A stretch of DNA of 64,000 bases from Nocardioides sp. GY 10113 (GCF_004919105.1 NZ_STGK01000005.1:1-64000); one strand, 5' to 3'; positions 27,901-36,733 are shown, counted from the first letter of the stretch. Numbers and translations are program-made. The notes: generated by a model from the sequence alone, not told the origin.

Positions 27901-28043
27901 TCACCGACTCCTCGGGCTTCCCGGTCGGGGCGGTCATCTCCACGCCGCACTCGCTGCTGGCCGGCTTCGGGTTCGAGGCGATCAGCACGCAGCCCGAGCG
28001 CGACGAGGTGATGGGCCGGGTGCTCGAGCACCTGCTCCCGTGA
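24933..28043 (+). CDS. Exported M14 zinc carboxypeptidase, multidomain
   Basis: The 1036-residue product starts with a Sec signal peptide (MRRFLGIAGSAVVVLATSLA, cleavage near ASAA). Residues of about 110-430 form an M14 carboxypeptidase domain: zinc ligands His181 and Glu184 in HARE, His315 in NYHSNG, catalytic Glu386 in TPELSPG, and the substrate-binding NRNYPEHWG. After it come about 600 residues with a beta-domain, a Rossmann-like segment (VLVVAAEDYSG) and a C-terminal part rich in Trp/Asp like the MAM-type region of immune inhibitor A peptidases. Such enzymes digest extracellular protein. The CRP-type site and clear promoter upstream suggest carbon-dependent control. An upstream ATG at 24870 would lie within the promoter and is rejected. 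Confidence 0.9.
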   Translation: MRRFLGIAGSAVVVLATSLALATSPTASAAPDGDDDALDAYTAEVTAAQLKELNAAGVDVTKVRAKGDGFEVDLVLDAVGRDKLRSQGLRPQLTKVGGKTVREYAESQAESGYAVWRDYDGPGGYGEILRETARKYPQVTKLVKLGTTGQGRDLLALKVTQGARGIADGSRPAVIYSATQHAREWIAPEIDRRLMVYYLNGWLKNDKAITKLLRTTELWFFPVMNPDGYQYTFTEGNRLWRKNLRDNDGDGQVTGADGVDPNRNYPEHWGYDEEGSSSIPSSGTYRGPAPASEPETRAMMKLLDLSNAEFQVNYHSNGEWLLYPEGWQIGSPTMDDPIYYALSGNLDTPAIEGYHPGLSSDVLYSTNGEENDYGHAEAGALTWTPELSPGCPTCGFVFPDDPALVEAEFQRNLPFARSVADSAADPANPKSVLGIETKPFYLKSDDAYKDGLPGANFTFPYSYGDPQPVQVLAKRSLGPVTLKYSINGGPAQSAPTSEWKPTGRYQPPSVYYHQLRGTVTGTDPGDSVEVWFEGGGETSDSFTYDAVAESGSSVLVVAAEDYSGASPNQPAGPNYLDYYLDALENNGITADVYDVDAMGRAAPDDLGVLSHYDGVIWYTGDDIVTRRTGWSGGNADRLALDEMLNFRSYLDEGGRVAYTGDWAGEQYTGNVGSQQYDPKGEGPCRIGGVLNPDYDPRRCAPLNGVGDGTNDVLQYWFGGYLAVPGDGLDANGDAYGVNGIADPFTSLMWGLNGGDGAANQFQTSSFIATSGVLPVSDYPQFESAPVARYDKPGGPFDPHTGDAYVYSQIADVTYKQLSRSVDVPGSGGDLSFWTSYDTEADWDYLTVEVQRPDGTWTTLPDANGHTSQSTGLSCTSGWAAQLHPQLDAYQTVNADGTCSPTGTTGEWNAATGNSGGWQEWSIDLSAFAGETVQVSISYISDWGTQNLGVFVDDVTLPDGTSTSFEGGDTGGWEVTGPPAGSAPNANNWVFTDSSGFPVGAVISTPHSLLAGFGFEAISTQPERDEVMGRVLEHLLP

Positions 28044-28046
28044 GCG

Positions 28047-28081
28047 GCGCGCCCCCGGTGCCGTCCGCACCGGGGGCGCGC
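28047..28081 (+). terminator. Strong hairpin terminator of the carboxypeptidase gene
   Basis: A perfect 15-bp stem (28047-28061 with 28067-28081) and 5-base loop begin 3 bases after the stop codon. It lies between convergent genes and can act in both directions. Confidence 0.85.
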
Positions 28082-28098
28082 GACCGCTCGGCGTCCGC

Positions 28099-28446
28099 TC
28101 AGTGCAGCTGGTGGCGCCAGTCCTCCGGCACCCGGCCGGCCGGTCCCGGCACGGCCTGGTCCAGCGGGCGGTGCTGGGGGTCGGCGAGCGCGGGGCCGGC
28201 GACGAACGACTCGTCGACGTAGTCCCAGAACCAGGACTCGCCCGGCTCGAAGCTCTGCACGTAGCGGTGGCCGGCCTGCCGGGCGTGCCCGCTCGCGTGC
28301 TGGCTCGGGGAGGAGTCGCAGCAGCCGACGTGCCCGCACTGGGCGCAGCGTCGCAGGTGGAACCACCAACCGCCGGCCGCCTCGCAGTCCACGCATCCCG
28401 GGCCGCTCGGCCCGACCGTGACGTCGATCCCCGCGATGTCGCTCAT
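28099..28446 (-). CDS. UBP-type zinc finger protein
   Basis: The 115-residue product is a stand-alone UBP-type zinc finger: CVDCEAAGGWWFHLRRCAQCGHVGCCDSS, followed by QHASGHARQAGHRYVQSFEPGESWFWDY. Cys and His spacing match the eukaryotic ubiquitin-binding UBP finger. Actinobacteria have many such single-domain proteins, with unknown ligand. The ATG at 28446 is followed directly by this domain. It lies 93 bases downstream of pflA on the same strand, so co-transcription is possible. Confidence 0.85.
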   Translation of the reverse strand: MSDIAGIDVTVGPSGPGCVDCEAAGGWWFHLRRCAQCGHVGCCDSSPSQHASGHARQAGHRYVQSFEPGESWFWDYVDESFVAGPALADPQHRPLDQAVPGPAGRVPEDWRHQLH

Positions 28447-28539
28447 GCAACGCTCCTGCCGTCGGTGGGTGTCACCGCCCAGCGTCGTGGTGATCGCGTC
28501 GGGGCGCAACCGACCCCGTCCCGCCCCAGGTGATCAGGC

Positions 28540-29286
28540 TCAGGCGACCATGACCGGCAGCCACTGCGCCGCGAACTGAGCCGTCACCCGCTTGATCAGC
28601 GCGTCGTCGGGCGGCTCGGTGTCGGCCAGCGGGAACGGCATCCGCAGGGCGTCGTACTTGTGCTGGCCGAGGCGGTGGAAGGGCAGGATCTCCACGCGCT
28701 CCACGGCCGGGCCCAGGGTGGCGGCGAACCGGGCGATCCCGTCGACGTTCTCGGCATCGTCGGTGACGCCGGGCACCAGCACGAAGCGGATCCACATCCG
28801 CTGGCCCACCGAGGCGAGGCGCTCGGCGAAGGCCAGCGTCGGCGCCACCTCCTTGCCGGTGAGGCGGCGGTAGGTGCGCGGGTCGTAGGACTTGATGTCG
28901 AGCAGCACCAGGTCGGTGACCGACAGCAGCTCCTCGTCGGCGCGGATGCCGAGGTGGCCGGAGGTGTCCAGGGCGGTCGACAGCTCCCACGCCTGGGCGG
29001 CGCGGAAGAACTCGGTGACGAACTCGGACTGCAGCAGCGGCTCACCGCCGCTGGCGGTGACGCCGCCGCGGGCGACCTGGAGGAAGCGCCGGTAGAGCTC
29101 GACGTCCTCCATGATCGCGTCCAGCCGCCGCCGGTGGCCGTCGCGCATGTGCCAGGTGTCCGGGTTCTGGCAGTACAGGCATCGCAGCGGGCAGCCGGAG
29201 AGGAACAGCACGAACCGCGTACCCGGTCCGTCGACCCCCGTGGAGAGGTCCCACGAGTGGACGGACGCCTCGAACCCGTCGGTCAC
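28540..29286 (-). CDS. pflA: Pyruvate formate-lyase activating enzyme
   Basis: The 248-residue product is a radical SAM protein with the [4Fe-4S] motif CxxxCxxC at Cys32, Cys36 and Cys39, and the TASGGEPLLQ segment. It uses S-adenosylmethionine to place the glycyl radical on pyruvate formate-lyase. It has the length of the short PflA form (E. coli 246). The GTG start lies 19 bases after pflB, so both are one operon under the pflB promoter. The enzyme is oxygen-sensitive, so function requires microaerobic or anaerobic conditions. Confidence 0.95.
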   Translation of the reverse strand: MTDGFEASVHSWDLSTGVDGPGTRFVLFLSGCPLRCLYCQNPDTWHMRDGHRRRLDAIMEDVELYRRFLQVARGGVTASGGEPLLQSEFVTEFFRAAQAWELSTALDTSGHLGIRADEELLSVTDLVLLDIKSYDPRTYRRLTGKEVAPTLAFAERLASVGQRMWIRFVLVPGVTDDAENVDGIARFAATLGPAVERVEILPFHRLGQHKYDALRMPFPLADTEPPDDALIKRVTAQFAAQWLPVMVA

Positions 29287-29305
29287 CCCGCCCCCGCTCA
29301 GCCGG

Positions 29306-31564
29306 TCACATCGACTTGTGGAAGGTCCGCGAGATCACGTCGCGCTGCTGCTCGGGGGTCAGCTTCACGAAGTTCACCGCGTAGCCCGACACCCGGACCG
29401 TGAGCTGGGGGTAGTCCTCCGGGTGCTCCATCGCGTCCTCGAGCGTGGCCCGGTCCAGCACGTTCACGTTGATGTGGAAGCCACCGGCGTCGAAGTAGCC
29501 GTCGAGCACCCCGACGAGGTTGCCGATCTGCTCCTCGCGCTGCCGGCCCAGCCCGGAAGGCGTGATCGTCGAGGTCAGCGAGATCCCGTCGCGGGCGGCG
29601 TCGTACGGCAGCTTGGCGACCGACAGCGCCGAGGCGACCACGCCACGGTGGTCGCGCCCGTTCATCGGGTTGGCCCCCGGTGCGAACGGCTCGCCCGCCT
29701 TGCGGCCGTCCGGGGTCGAGCCGGTCGCCTTGCCGTAGACGACGTTGGAGGTGATGGTCAGCACCGACTGGCTGTGCTCGGCGTTCCGGTAGGTCGGGTG
29801 GCGTCGGATCCGGGCCATGAACGCCTCGACCAGCCACACGGCGATGTCGTCGGCCCGGCTGTCGTTGTTGCCGTACGTCGGGAACTCGCCGTCGATGTCG
29901 TAGCCGACGGCGAGGCCGGTCTCGTCGCGCTGCACGCGGACCGTTGCGTACTTGATCGCCGACAGGCTGTCCGCTGCCACCGACAGGCCGGCGATCCCGC
30001 ACGCCATGAACCGGTGCACGGGGTAGTCGTGCAGCGCCATCTCGATGCGCTCGTAGGAGTACTTGTCGTGCATGTAGTGGATGACGTTGAGGGCGTCCAC
30101 GTAGACCTCGGCCAGCCAGTCCAGCGTCCGTTCGTACGCCGCCAGGACGGTGTCGTAGTCGAGCACGTCGTCGGTGATCGGTGGGGTCGGCGGGGCGACC
30201 TGCTCGCCGGACATCTCGTCGCGCCCTCCGTTGATGGCGTAGAGCAGTGACTTGGCCAGGTTCACCCGGGCGCCGAAGAACTGCATGTCCTTGCCGACCC
30301 GCATCCCGGAGACGCAGCACGCGATCGCGGCGTCGTCGTCGAGGTTCTCGCGCAGCAGGTCGTCGGACTCGTACTGGATGGCGCTGGTGTCCAGCGACAC
30401 CTGGGCGCAGAACCGCTTGAACCCCTCGGGAAGCGCGGGGGACCAGAGCACGGTCAGGTTGGGCTCCGGGGCGGGACCGAGGTTGTAGAGCGTCTGCAGG
30501 AACCGGAAGCTGGTCCGCGTCACCAGGGGGCGCCCGTCGGCGCCCATGCCGCCGATCGCCTCGGTCACCCAGGTCGGGTCGCCGGAGAAGAGCGCGTCGT
30601 AGTCCGGGGTGCGCAGGAAGCGCACGATCCGCAGCTTGATCACGAAGTCGTCGATCAGCTCCTGCGCGCCGGACTCGTCGAGGGTGCCGGCGGCCAGGTC
30701 GCGGGTCAGGTAGACGTCGAGGAACGAGGAGGTGCGGCCCAGCGACATGGCCGCGCCGTTCTGCTCCTTCACCGCCGCCAGGTAGCCGAAGTAGAGCCAC
30801 TGGACGGCCTCGCGGGCGGTGCGCGCCGGCCCGGAGATGTCGTAGCCGTAGGCGGCGGCCATCTCCTTGAGCTCGAACAGCGCGCGGACCTGCTCGGCGA
30901 GCTCCTCCCGGTCCCGGATGATGTCCTCGGTGGAGGGCACGGTGTCGATCCCGGCGCGGTCGCGCTTCTTGTCCGCGATCAGGGCGTCCACCCCGTAGAG
31001 CGCCACCCGGCGGTAGTCGCCGATGATCCGGCCGCGGCCGTAGGCGTCGGGCAGGCCGGTGATGACCGCCGCCTTGCGGGCGGCGCGGATCTGGTCGGTG
31101 TAGGCGTCGAAGACGCCGTCGTTGTGGGTGCGCCGGTACTTGGTGAAGATCTCGCGGACGCTCGGGTCGACCTCGTAGCCGTACGCCGCCAGGCCCGACT
31201 CGACCATCCGCAGTCCGCCGTTCGGCATGATCGCGCGCTTGAGCGGGGCGTCGGTCTGCAGGCCGACGATCAGCTCCTGGTCCTGGTCGATGTAGCCGGG
31301 CGCGAACGCGGTGATCCCGGCAGGCGTGGCGGGGTCGACGTCGTAGATGCCGCGGGCCCGCTCCTCGGGGAACAGCGCGCTCACCGCACCCCAGACCGCG
31401 GACGTGCGCTCGGTCGGGCCGACCAGGAACGAGGCGTCGCCCTCGTAGGGCGTCCGGTTGCTGCGGACGAAGTCGGCGACGTCGATCGCGGACCGCCAGG
31501 GCCCGCCGACGAATCCCGCCCACGGGTCCGCCCCGACGTGCTCCACTGCTTGGTCGCTGGCCAT
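29306..31564 (-). CDS. pflB: Formate C-acetyltransferase (pyruvate formate-lyase)
   Basis: The 752-residue product converts pyruvate and CoA to acetyl-CoA and formate. The catalytic pair Cys416-Cys417 ([15 protein letters not shown]) and the radical Gly727 in RVSGYAV sit where E. coli PflB has Cys418, Cys419 and Gly734. The length matches. The ATG at 31564 follows GGGAGG. Pyruvate formate-lyase is uncommon in actinobacteria generally held to be aerobic. The promoter region contains two DosR-like boxes and a palindrome in the leader, consistent with induction at low oxygen. Confidence 0.97.
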   Translation of the reverse strand: MASDQAVEHVGADPWAGFVGGPWRSAIDVADFVRSNRTPYEGDASFLVGPTERTSAVWGAVSALFPEERARGIYDVDPATPAGITAFAPGYIDQDQELIVGLQTDAPLKRAIMPNGGLRMVESGLAAYGYEVDPSVREIFTKYRRTHNDGVFDAYTDQIRAARKAAVITGLPDAYGRGRIIGDYRRVALYGVDALIADKKRDRAGIDTVPSTEDIIRDREELAEQVRALFELKEMAAAYGYDISGPARTAREAVQWLYFGYLAAVKEQNGAAMSLGRTSSFLDVYLTRDLAAGTLDESGAQELIDDFVIKLRIVRFLRTPDYDALFSGDPTWVTEAIGGMGADGRPLVTRTSFRFLQTLYNLGPAPEPNLTVLWSPALPEGFKRFCAQVSLDTSAIQYESDDLLRENLDDDAAIACCVSGMRVGKDMQFFGARVNLAKSLLYAINGGRDEMSGEQVAPPTPPITDDVLDYDTVLAAYERTLDWLAEVYVDALNVIHYMHDKYSYERIEMALHDYPVHRFMACGIAGLSVAADSLSAIKYATVRVQRDETGLAVGYDIDGEFPTYGNNDSRADDIAVWLVEAFMARIRRHPTYRNAEHSQSVLTITSNVVYGKATGSTPDGRKAGEPFAPGANPMNGRDHRGVVASALSVAKLPYDAARDGISLTSTITPSGLGRQREEQIGNLVGVLDGYFDAGGFHINVNVLDRATLEDAMEHPEDYPQLTVRVSGYAVNFVKLTPEQQRDVISRTFHKSM

Positions 31565-31582
31565 CTGTACCTCCCGATAGGT

Positions 31583-31596
31583 CTGTCGGCCGACAG
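31583..31596. promoter_or_regulatory. Palindrome in the pflB leader
   Basis: CTGTCGGCCGACAG is a perfect 14-bp palindrome about 8-21 bases after the predicted pflB transcription start and 18 bases before the ATG. It could be a repressor operator. Confidence 0.45.
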
Positions 31597-31610
31597 GTCC
31601 CGCGTCGTCA

Positions 31611-31616
31611 ACGCTA
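31611..31616 (-). promoter_or_regulatory. pflB minus-10 element
   Basis: The minus strand reads TAGCGT (31616-31611), the same minus-10 sequence seen before several other genes here. Transcription should begin near 31604. No clear minus-35 is seen, as expected of an activator-dependent promoter. Confidence 0.5.
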
Positions 31617-31646
31617 CGCCGCCGGGGCGGACGTCGGCAGGGGCGT

Positions 31647-31688
31647 TGGGCCGCGGGTCGGTGGGTCGGGGGAGGGGCCGAAGGTCCC
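31647..31688. promoter_or_regulatory. Two DosR-like boxes upstream of pflB
   Basis: The distal box (31674-31688, minus strand GGGACCTTCGGCCCC) has both half-sites. The proximal one (31647-31661, minus strand CCGACCCGCGGCCCA) is weaker. They are centred about 77 and 50 bases before the predicted pflB start, 27 bases apart, on the same strand. The divergent TetR gene starts 37 bases beyond the distal box. Confidence 0.55.
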
Positions 31689-31699
31689 TTGCCGCTCGC

Positions 31700-31733
31700 T
31701 GAACACCTGTTTAGCGTGCTGAACGTGGGTTCA
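31700..31733. promoter_or_regulatory. Probable TetR operator
   Basis: Arms TGAACACCTGTTTAGC (31700-31715) and GCTGAACGTGGGTTCA (31718-31733) are inverted repeats matching at 12 of 16 positions around 2 bases. The repeat covers the minus-10 element TAGCGT (31712-31717) and the start codon of the TetR gene, so the regulator would block its own transcription. Confidence 0.6.
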
Positions 31734-32375
31734 ATGACCGCCGGCGAGGACCCGGACCGCACCGCCAAGGCAGCGATCCGCGACGCGGCGACGGCGCTCT
31801 TCGCCGACCGTGGCCCGGAGGCGGTCACGGTCCGGCAGATCGCGGCGGCCGTCGGGGTCTCGCCGGCGCTGGTGGTCCACCACTACGGCAGCAAGGACGG
31901 GCTGCGCGGGGCCGTCGAGGCCCACGCGGCACGGACCTTCGAGGAGGTGATCGAGCAGCTCGGCTCCGACGACCTGGCCGCCGCCCTCAGCGGGGGCAGC
32001 ACCGCGTCGCTGGCCCAGGCGTTCGCGGCCGCGTTCCCGCCGGGATCGCCGGTGCCGGCGTACCTGCGCCGCTCGCTGCTCGTCGGGGACGCGGCCGGCG
32101 ACCGGGTCTTCGCCGGGTGGTTCGAGCTCACCGAGCGGCTGCTGGTCGACCTGGAGGCGGCCGGTGTGGCCCGCCCCAGCGGCGACCGGCGCGTGCGGGC
32201 GGCCTTCCTGCTGGTCAACGACCTCGCGGCGGTGCTGCTGGCCCGCCAGATCGGGGAGGTGTGCGGGCTCGACCTGCTCACCCCCGACGGCATGACCCGC
32301 TGGGCGGCCGAGGCCGCCGACGTCTACGCCCACGGCGCCTTCCAGGCGCCCGACGAGGGGAGTACCCATGCCTGA
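31725..32375 (+). CDS. TetR family regulator of the ABC exporter
   Basis: The product has 216 residues from the GTG at 31725, or 213 from the ATG at 31734. The N-terminal helix-turn-helix is [27 protein letters not shown]; the rest is a helical ligand-binding domain. TTGCCG (31689) and TAGCGT (31712), 17 bases apart, place transcription start at about 31725, so I prefer the leaderless GTG start. The gene overlaps the ABC ATPase gene by 8 bases, so it very probably represses this exporter operon and is released by the exported compound. Confidence 0.85.
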   Translation: MGSMTAGEDPDRTAKAAIRDAATALFADRGPEAVTVRQIAAAVGVSPALVVHHYGSKDGLRGAVEAHAARTFEEVIEQLGSDDLAAALSGGSTASLAQAFAAAFPPGSPVPAYLRRSLLVGDAAGDRVFAGWFELTERLLVDLEAAGVARPSGDRRVRAAFLLVNDLAAVLLARQIGEVCGLDLLTPDGMTRWAAEAADVYAHGAFQAPDEGSTHA

Positions 32376-33339
32376 CGAGATCATCCGGGCCGACGGCCTG
32401 GTCAAGGAGTTCGGGAGCTTCCGGGCGCTCGACGGCCTCGACCTCTCGGTCCGCCCGGGCGAGGTGCACGGCTTCCTCGGCCCGAACGGTGCCGGCAAGT
32501 CGACCACGATCCGGATCCTGCTCGGCCTGATGCGGCACGACGGCGGCCGCGTCGAGCTGCTCGGCGGCGACCCCTGGCGCGACGGGACGCGGCTGCGCGC
32601 CGACCTCGCGTACGTGCCCGGTGACGTCGCGCTGTGGCCCGGCCTCACCGGCGGGCAGTGCATCGACGTGCTGGCCTCCGTCCACGGCGGGCTCCGGGCC
32701 GAGCGCCGCGCCGAGGTGATCGAACGCTTCGACCTCGACCCCACCAAGCGGGCCCGGGACTACTCCAAGGGCAACCGGCAGAAGGTGGCGCTCGTCGCCG
32801 CGCTCGCGGCCGACGTCGGCCTCCTCGTCCTGGACGAGCCGACCTCAGGCCTGGACCCGCTGATGGAGCAGGTCTTCCAGGAGGTGATCCGCGAGCGTCG
32901 GGACGCGGGGAGCACCGTGCTGCTCTCCAGCCACATCCTCTCCGAGGTGGAGGCGCTGGCCGACCGGGTCAGCATCATCCGCAAGGGGCGCACCGTCACC
33001 ACCGGCTCGCTGCGGGAGCTGCGCCGGCACACCCGGACCACGGTGCACGCGGTGACCCGCGCGGAGGTGGCCGGGCTGGAGGGCCTGCCCGCGGTGGCCG
33101 ACCTCGCCTCGGTGCGCGGGGAGGCCGGGGTCGACACCCGGTTCACCGTCGGCCCCGACGGCCTCGGCGACGCCGTGGGCCGGGTGCACGCCGCCGGGGT
33201 CGAGAGCCTCACCGTCGAGCCGCCCAGCCTCGACGCGCTGTTCCTGAGCCGCTACAGCGACCAGCCGGAGGGACCGGGCGGCGAGGCGGGCCGGCACGCC
33301 GCGCGGCCCGACCAGCAGAACGTCGGGGAACCGGCATGA
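32368..33339 (+). CDS. ABC exporter ATPase
   Basis: The 323-residue product is a DrrA/CcmA-type ABC ATPase: Walker [13 protein letters not shown], signature [15 protein letters not shown] (a variant of LSGGQ), Walker [17 protein letters not shown]-loop [16 protein letters not shown]. It would energise the large permease encoded next, with which it shares a 4-base ATGA overlap (33336-33339). A GAGGGGAG ribosome-binding site precedes the ATG within the end of the TetR gene. Confidence 0.9.
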   Translation: MPDEIIRADGLVKEFGSFRALDGLDLSVRPGEVHGFLGPNGAGKSTTIRILLGLMRHDGGRVELLGGDPWRDGTRLRADLAYVPGDVALWPGLTGGQCIDVLASVHGGLRAERRAEVIERFDLDPTKRARDYSKGNRQKVALVAALAADVGLLVLDEPTSGLDPLMEQVFQEVIRERRDAGSTVLLSSHILSEVEALADRVSIIRKGRTVTTGSLRELRRHTRTTVHAVTRAEVAGLEGLPAVADLASVRGEAGVDTRFTVGPDGLGDAVGRVHAAGVESLTVEPPSLDALFLSRYSDQPEGPGGEAGRHAARPDQQNVGEPA

Positions 33340-34913
33340 GCGGCACGTCGCTCCTGCTCCGGATCCAGGCGCGCGCCCAGTGGCGCCGGGTCGCGGTGTG
33401 GGTCCTCGCCATGGTGGCGTCGATGGCGTTCACCGCGCTGGCCGTCGCCGGCCTCTACGACACCCCGGCCAAGGTCGCCACGTACGGCGAGGCCGTGGTC
33501 AGCGATGCGCTGGTCGCGATCAACGGCCGCGTCGAGGGCATCGACACGCTCGGCGGGATCGTCCAGGACGAGTTCGGCTTCATGGGCTCCTTCCTGCTGC
33601 CGCTGATGGGCCTGGCGCTGGTCGCGTCGATGACCCGCGGCGAGGAGGAATCGGGGCGACTCGAGTCCCTGCTCGCGGGGCGCATCGGCCGGACCGCGCC
33701 GGTGCTGGTCTCCCTGGTGGTCGCGTCCGCCGCGATCGCCGCGATGGTGGTCGGCTTCGTCGGCTCCCTGCTGGCCTCCGGGATCGACCTCGGCGACGCG
33801 GTGCTCTACTCGCTGGCCTCGGGGATGGTCAGTCTGGTCTTCGCCGCGGTCGCCGCCACCGCGGCCCAGGTGGTGCTGCACGGGCGCGGGGTCTACCTGG
33901 TCGGCTTCGCCGTGGTCGGCCTCTCCTACGTGCTGCGCGGGGTCGGCGACGTGAGGGACTCCTTCTGGGTCTGGCTCTCTCCGCTGGGCTGGCTGGAGAA
34001 GACGGCGCCGTTCGCCGACCAGCAGCGGTGGTGGGTCCTGCTGATCCCCGCCGCCGTCTCCCTGGCGCTCGCCGCCGCCGCGCTGGCGTTGGCCGCCCGC
34101 CGCGACCTCGGTGCGGCGATCTACCGGCCTGGCCCGGGGCCGGCGTCGGCCTCGCCCCGACTGCGCGGTCCGCTCGGGCTGGCCGCCCACGGGCAGCGCG
34201 GCGCCTTCCTCGGCTGGCTGCTGGGCAGCGTGCTGCTGGCCGCGGTGATGGGGGCTCTGGCGCAGGAGATGGTCGACGCCGCCCTGGGCAACCCCGACCT
34301 GAGCCGCGCACTCGGGATCAGCGAGGGCGAGGTCATCGACGGCTTCCTGGCAGTCGTGCAGCTCTACCTCGCGATCCTCGGCGCCGGGTACCTGGTGCAG
34401 TCGATCGGCACGATGCGGCACGAGGAGGTCGGCGGTCGGCTCGAGCCGATGCTGGCCGGCGGGCTGTCGCGCTCGAGATGGCTGGCGGCACAGGTCGCGG
34501 TCGTCATCGTCGGCCTGGTCGTGGTCGTGGTGGGGTCCGCCGTGGCGTTCGGGCTCGCGACCGTCCTGTCGACGGGGGAGACCGGCTACCTCGGCACGCT
34601 GGTCGGGGCCGGACTGGCCTACCTGCCGGCCGAGCTCGTGATCGGCGCCGTCGGCGCGCTGCTGTTCGGCCTGCTGCCGCGCGCGTACGGGCTCGCGTGG
34701 GTGCTCTTCGGGCTGGTCGCCGCGATCGGGCTGCTCGGCCCCGGCCTCCAGCTGGACCAGTGGATCCAGGACCTGTCGCCGCTGACCCACGTCGGCAACC
34801 CGCCGAGCGGCACCGTGGAGGCGGCGTCGCTGGTCTGGCTCCTCGCGATCGCGGCAGCCCTGGTCGCCGGAGCGTTCGTCACCTTCCGGCAACGGCGGAT
34901 CCCCCAGGGCTGA
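33336..34913 (+). CDS. ABC-2 type exporter permease, fused duplicate
   Basis: The 525-residue product is an integral membrane protein with about 12 helices in two similar halves. Each half has the pattern [13 protein letters not shown] / [16 protein letters not shown] after the second helix, showing internal duplication. This is the typical architecture of actinobacterial exporters annotated as polyketide-antibiotic or anabiotic exporters. With the ATPase it likely exports a toxic or antibiotic-like compound that the TetR protein senses. The substrate is not known. Confidence 0.85.
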   Translation: MSGTSLLLRIQARAQWRRVAVWVLAMVASMAFTALAVAGLYDTPAKVATYGEAVVSDALVAINGRVEGIDTLGGIVQDEFGFMGSFLLPLMGLALVASMTRGEEESGRLESLLAGRIGRTAPVLVSLVVASAAIAAMVVGFVGSLLASGIDLGDAVLYSLASGMVSLVFAAVAATAAQVVLHGRGVYLVGFAVVGLSYVLRGVGDVRDSFWVWLSPLGWLEKTAPFADQQRWWVLLIPAAVSLALAAAALALAARRDLGAAIYRPGPGPASASPRLRGPLGLAAHGQRGAFLGWLLGSVLLAAVMGALAQEMVDAALGNPDLSRALGISEGEVIDGFLAVVQLYLAILGAGYLVQSIGTMRHEEVGGRLEPMLAGGLSRSRWLAAQVAVVIVGLVVVVVGSAVAFGLATVLSTGETGYLGTLVGAGLAYLPAELVIGAVGALLFGLLPRAYGLAWVLFGLVAAIGLLGPGLQLDQWIQDLSPLTHVGNPPSGTVEAASLVWLLAIAAALVAGAFVTFRQRRIPQG

Positions 34914-34995
34914 GGCCCGCGACACGCGCGGCCGGTGCCGCTAGCGTCGGCAACGGCCCGGACGCCCGGGAAGGTCGCTCACGGAAGGCGCCGAT

Positions 34996-35448
34996 ATGCG
35001 CACCCACGAGATCGGTACGACGGCCCGTCGTACCCGCCGCGTCGAGGCCCGGGACATCGAGCTGTTCACCGAGATCACGGGCGATCGGAACCCCGTGCAC
35101 TACGACGAGGAGCTCGCCCGTGCGTCCCGCTTCGGCGGGATCGTGGTGCAGGGCGGCGTGACCTCCGGACTGCTCAACGCCGTGGTCGCCGAGGACCTGC
35201 CGGGACCGGGCAGCGTCTTCCTGGAGACCTCGTGGCGGTTCCTGGCGCCGGTCCGACCGGGCGACGTGATCACCGCCGAGGCGACGGTGACCGCGGTGCG
35301 CGATGACAAGCCGATCACCACCCTCGCCACCCGGATCACCAACCAGGACGGGGTCGTCGTCCTGGACGGGAGCGCTGTCGTCTGGCGGGATCCTGCGGTG
35401 GCCGAGGCCACCGACGCGGTCCGCGAGCAGTCGGACCCGCCGGCCTGA
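34996..35448 (+). CDS. MaoC-like (R)-hydratase domain protein
   Basis: The 150-residue product is a single hot-dog fold of the MaoC type. The hydratase motif is visible as FTEITGDRNPVHYDEELA, with catalytic Asp and His (D-x4-H), followed by GGIVVQGGVTSGLL. Such proteins hydrate (R)-enoyl-CoA in fatty-acid or polyhydroxyalkanoate metabolism. No lipid genes adjoin it, so the pathway is undetermined. TAGCGT at 34942-34947 is a likely minus-10, giving a leader of about 40 bases with GGAAGG as ribosome-binding site. Confidence 0.85.
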   Translation: MRTHEIGTTARRTRRVEARDIELFTEITGDRNPVHYDEELARASRFGGIVVQGGVTSGLLNAVVAEDLPGPGSVFLETSWRFLAPVRPGDVITAEATVTAVRDDKPITTLATRITNQDGVVVLDGSAVVWRDPAVAEATDAVREQSDPPA

Positions 35449-35599
35449 GCCGGGCGGAGGGTGGTCTCGGGGTCGCGCCTGACCGGGTCGCCGCGATCCC
35501 TCCACGGATTCGTCACGGATCCGCCAAGTTTCGCCGGCGGTGCTGGTCGAGGCTCGTGGCACAGGGCCACCGGCCACCCGGACGACCAGGAGAGCACCG

Positions 35600-36361
35600 A
35601 TGTCCACCCTCAGCGATCCACGCCCGGCGAGCGTCCGTGCGGAGAGCCGCGGCACCGCCGCGGGAGCGACCGCACCGTTGGAGGCCGCCCGTGCCGGCGT
35701 GCACGACGGTCTGCGAGCGATCGTGCCGGTCTGCGTCGGCGTCGCGCCGATGGGGGTCGCCCTCGGCGCCCTGATCGGCGCCAGCGAGCTGGATCCGGTG
35801 GCGGCGCTCTCCTCGTCGGTGCTCGTGATGGCAGGGTCCTCCGAGCTCAGCCTGCTGGACATGAGCATCCGTGGGGTCGATGCCCTCGTGATCGTGGCGA
35901 CCGCGCTGTTGATCAACGCCCGCTTCCTGGCCTACAGCGCTGCGCTGTCGAGCTGGTTCCCGACCTCCACCCGGTGGCAGCGCGCACTGATCGCTCTGCC
36001 CCTGGTCGATCAGATGTTCCTGGTCACCGCCCGCGACCACGAACAGGTGCGCCGCACGGAGGCGGCACGCCGCCGCTTCTACGCCGCCGCGGCGGCCACC
36101 CTGGTCGTGGTGTGGTGCGCGGCGCAGGTCTCCGGCTACCTGTTCGGCGCGCTCCTGCCCGAGGCACTCGCGCTCGACGCCGCCACCCCGCTGTGCCTGA
36201 GCGGGCTCCTCGCGGTCTCCCTCAAGAGCCGCCGGATGCTCGCGTCGGCGTGCGTCGGTGGTGCCGCGACCGGCCTCCTCGCGCTGGTCGCCGGCCCGGG
36301 CGCGATCCTCCTCGGCATCGCCGCGGCGGTCCTGCTGGTGCCCGCGGGGAGGGCGTCATGA
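35600..36361 (+). CDS. azlC: Branched-chain amino acid exporter subunit AzlC
   Basis: The 253-residue product is an AzlC/BrnF-type membrane protein: a cytoplasmic N-terminus, then GLRAIVPVCVGVAPMGVALGAL, and LLINARFLAYSAALSSWF, the family signature. With AzlD it exports branched-chain amino acids or analogues. I chose the ATG at 35600 because AGGAGAG lies just upstream. The stop codon overlaps the azlD start codon (ATGA). Confidence 0.9.
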   Translation: MSTLSDPRPASVRAESRGTAAGATAPLEAARAGVHDGLRAIVPVCVGVAPMGVALGALIGASELDPVAALSSSVLVMAGSSELSLLDMSIRGVDALVIVATALLINARFLAYSAALSSWFPTSTRWQRALIALPLVDQMFLVTARDHEQVRRTEAARRRFYAAAAATLVVVWCAAQVSGYLFGALLPEALALDAATPLCLSGLLAVSLKSRRMLASACVGGAATGLLALVAGPGAILLGIAAAVLLVPAGRAS

Positions 36362-36657
36362 CGCTCTGGCTCGTGGTGCTGGCCACCGCCGTCGGTACCT
36401 ATCTGATCCGCGCCTCGCTGCTGGTGCTGTGGAGCGGCCGGACGCCGCCCTCCGCCGTGGTCACGCGGGCCGCGCTGGTCGCGCCGGCCGCGCTCGCCGC
36501 GCTGCTGGTCAGCACGGGCGCCCACGCTCCTGGCCTGCCCGTCGTACTGGGGTGCATCGCGGGTTTCGCGGTCACCTACCGGACCAGGAACGTCATGCAC
36601 GCGCTCGCGGCCGGCCTGCCGGTGGTCTGGATCGCCCAGGCGGCCGGCCTCGGCTGA
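36358..36657 (+). CDS. azlD: Branched-chain amino acid exporter subunit AzlD
   Basis: The 99-residue product has three or four helices and the AzlD/BrnE pattern (LATAVGTYLIRASLLVL, then ALVAPAALAALLV). It is the small partner of AzlC and is translationally coupled by the 4-base overlap at 36358-36361. A weak hairpin (AGCGC...GCGCT) follows the stop codon. Confidence 0.9.
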   Translation: MTLWLVVLATAVGTYLIRASLLVLWSGRTPPSAVVTRAALVAPAALAALLVSTGAHAPGLPVVLGCIAGFAVTYRTRNVMHALAAGLPVVWIAQAAGLG

Positions 36658-36685
36658 GCGCTCCCCGGCGCTGGCCGCGCGCCGA

Positions 36686-36733
36686 ACATGGGGATCGCCT
36701 CCCGATGTCGCCGGGCCGCTCCGTCCCTAGTTT
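36686..36733 (+). promoter_or_regulatory. Candidate LuxR-activator site and minus-10 of the FAD operon
   Basis: An interrupted palindrome at 36686-36708 has the form ATGGGG-N5-CTCCCGATGT (outer arms ACAT/ATGT, inner GGGA/TCCC). Nineteen bases later comes the minus-10-like TAGTTT (36728-36733). The site overlaps the minus-35 position, as for a class II activator. The same arrangement occurs before the DUF4242 gene. Confidence 0.6.

Noticed and set aside
25002..28070. A very long open frame on the minus strand opposite the carboxypeptidase gene
   Set aside because: Its translation is low-complexity Arg/Val/Gly-rich without domains, while the plus strand encodes a complete M14 enzyme with signal peptide. 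It is a G+C-driven antisense frame.
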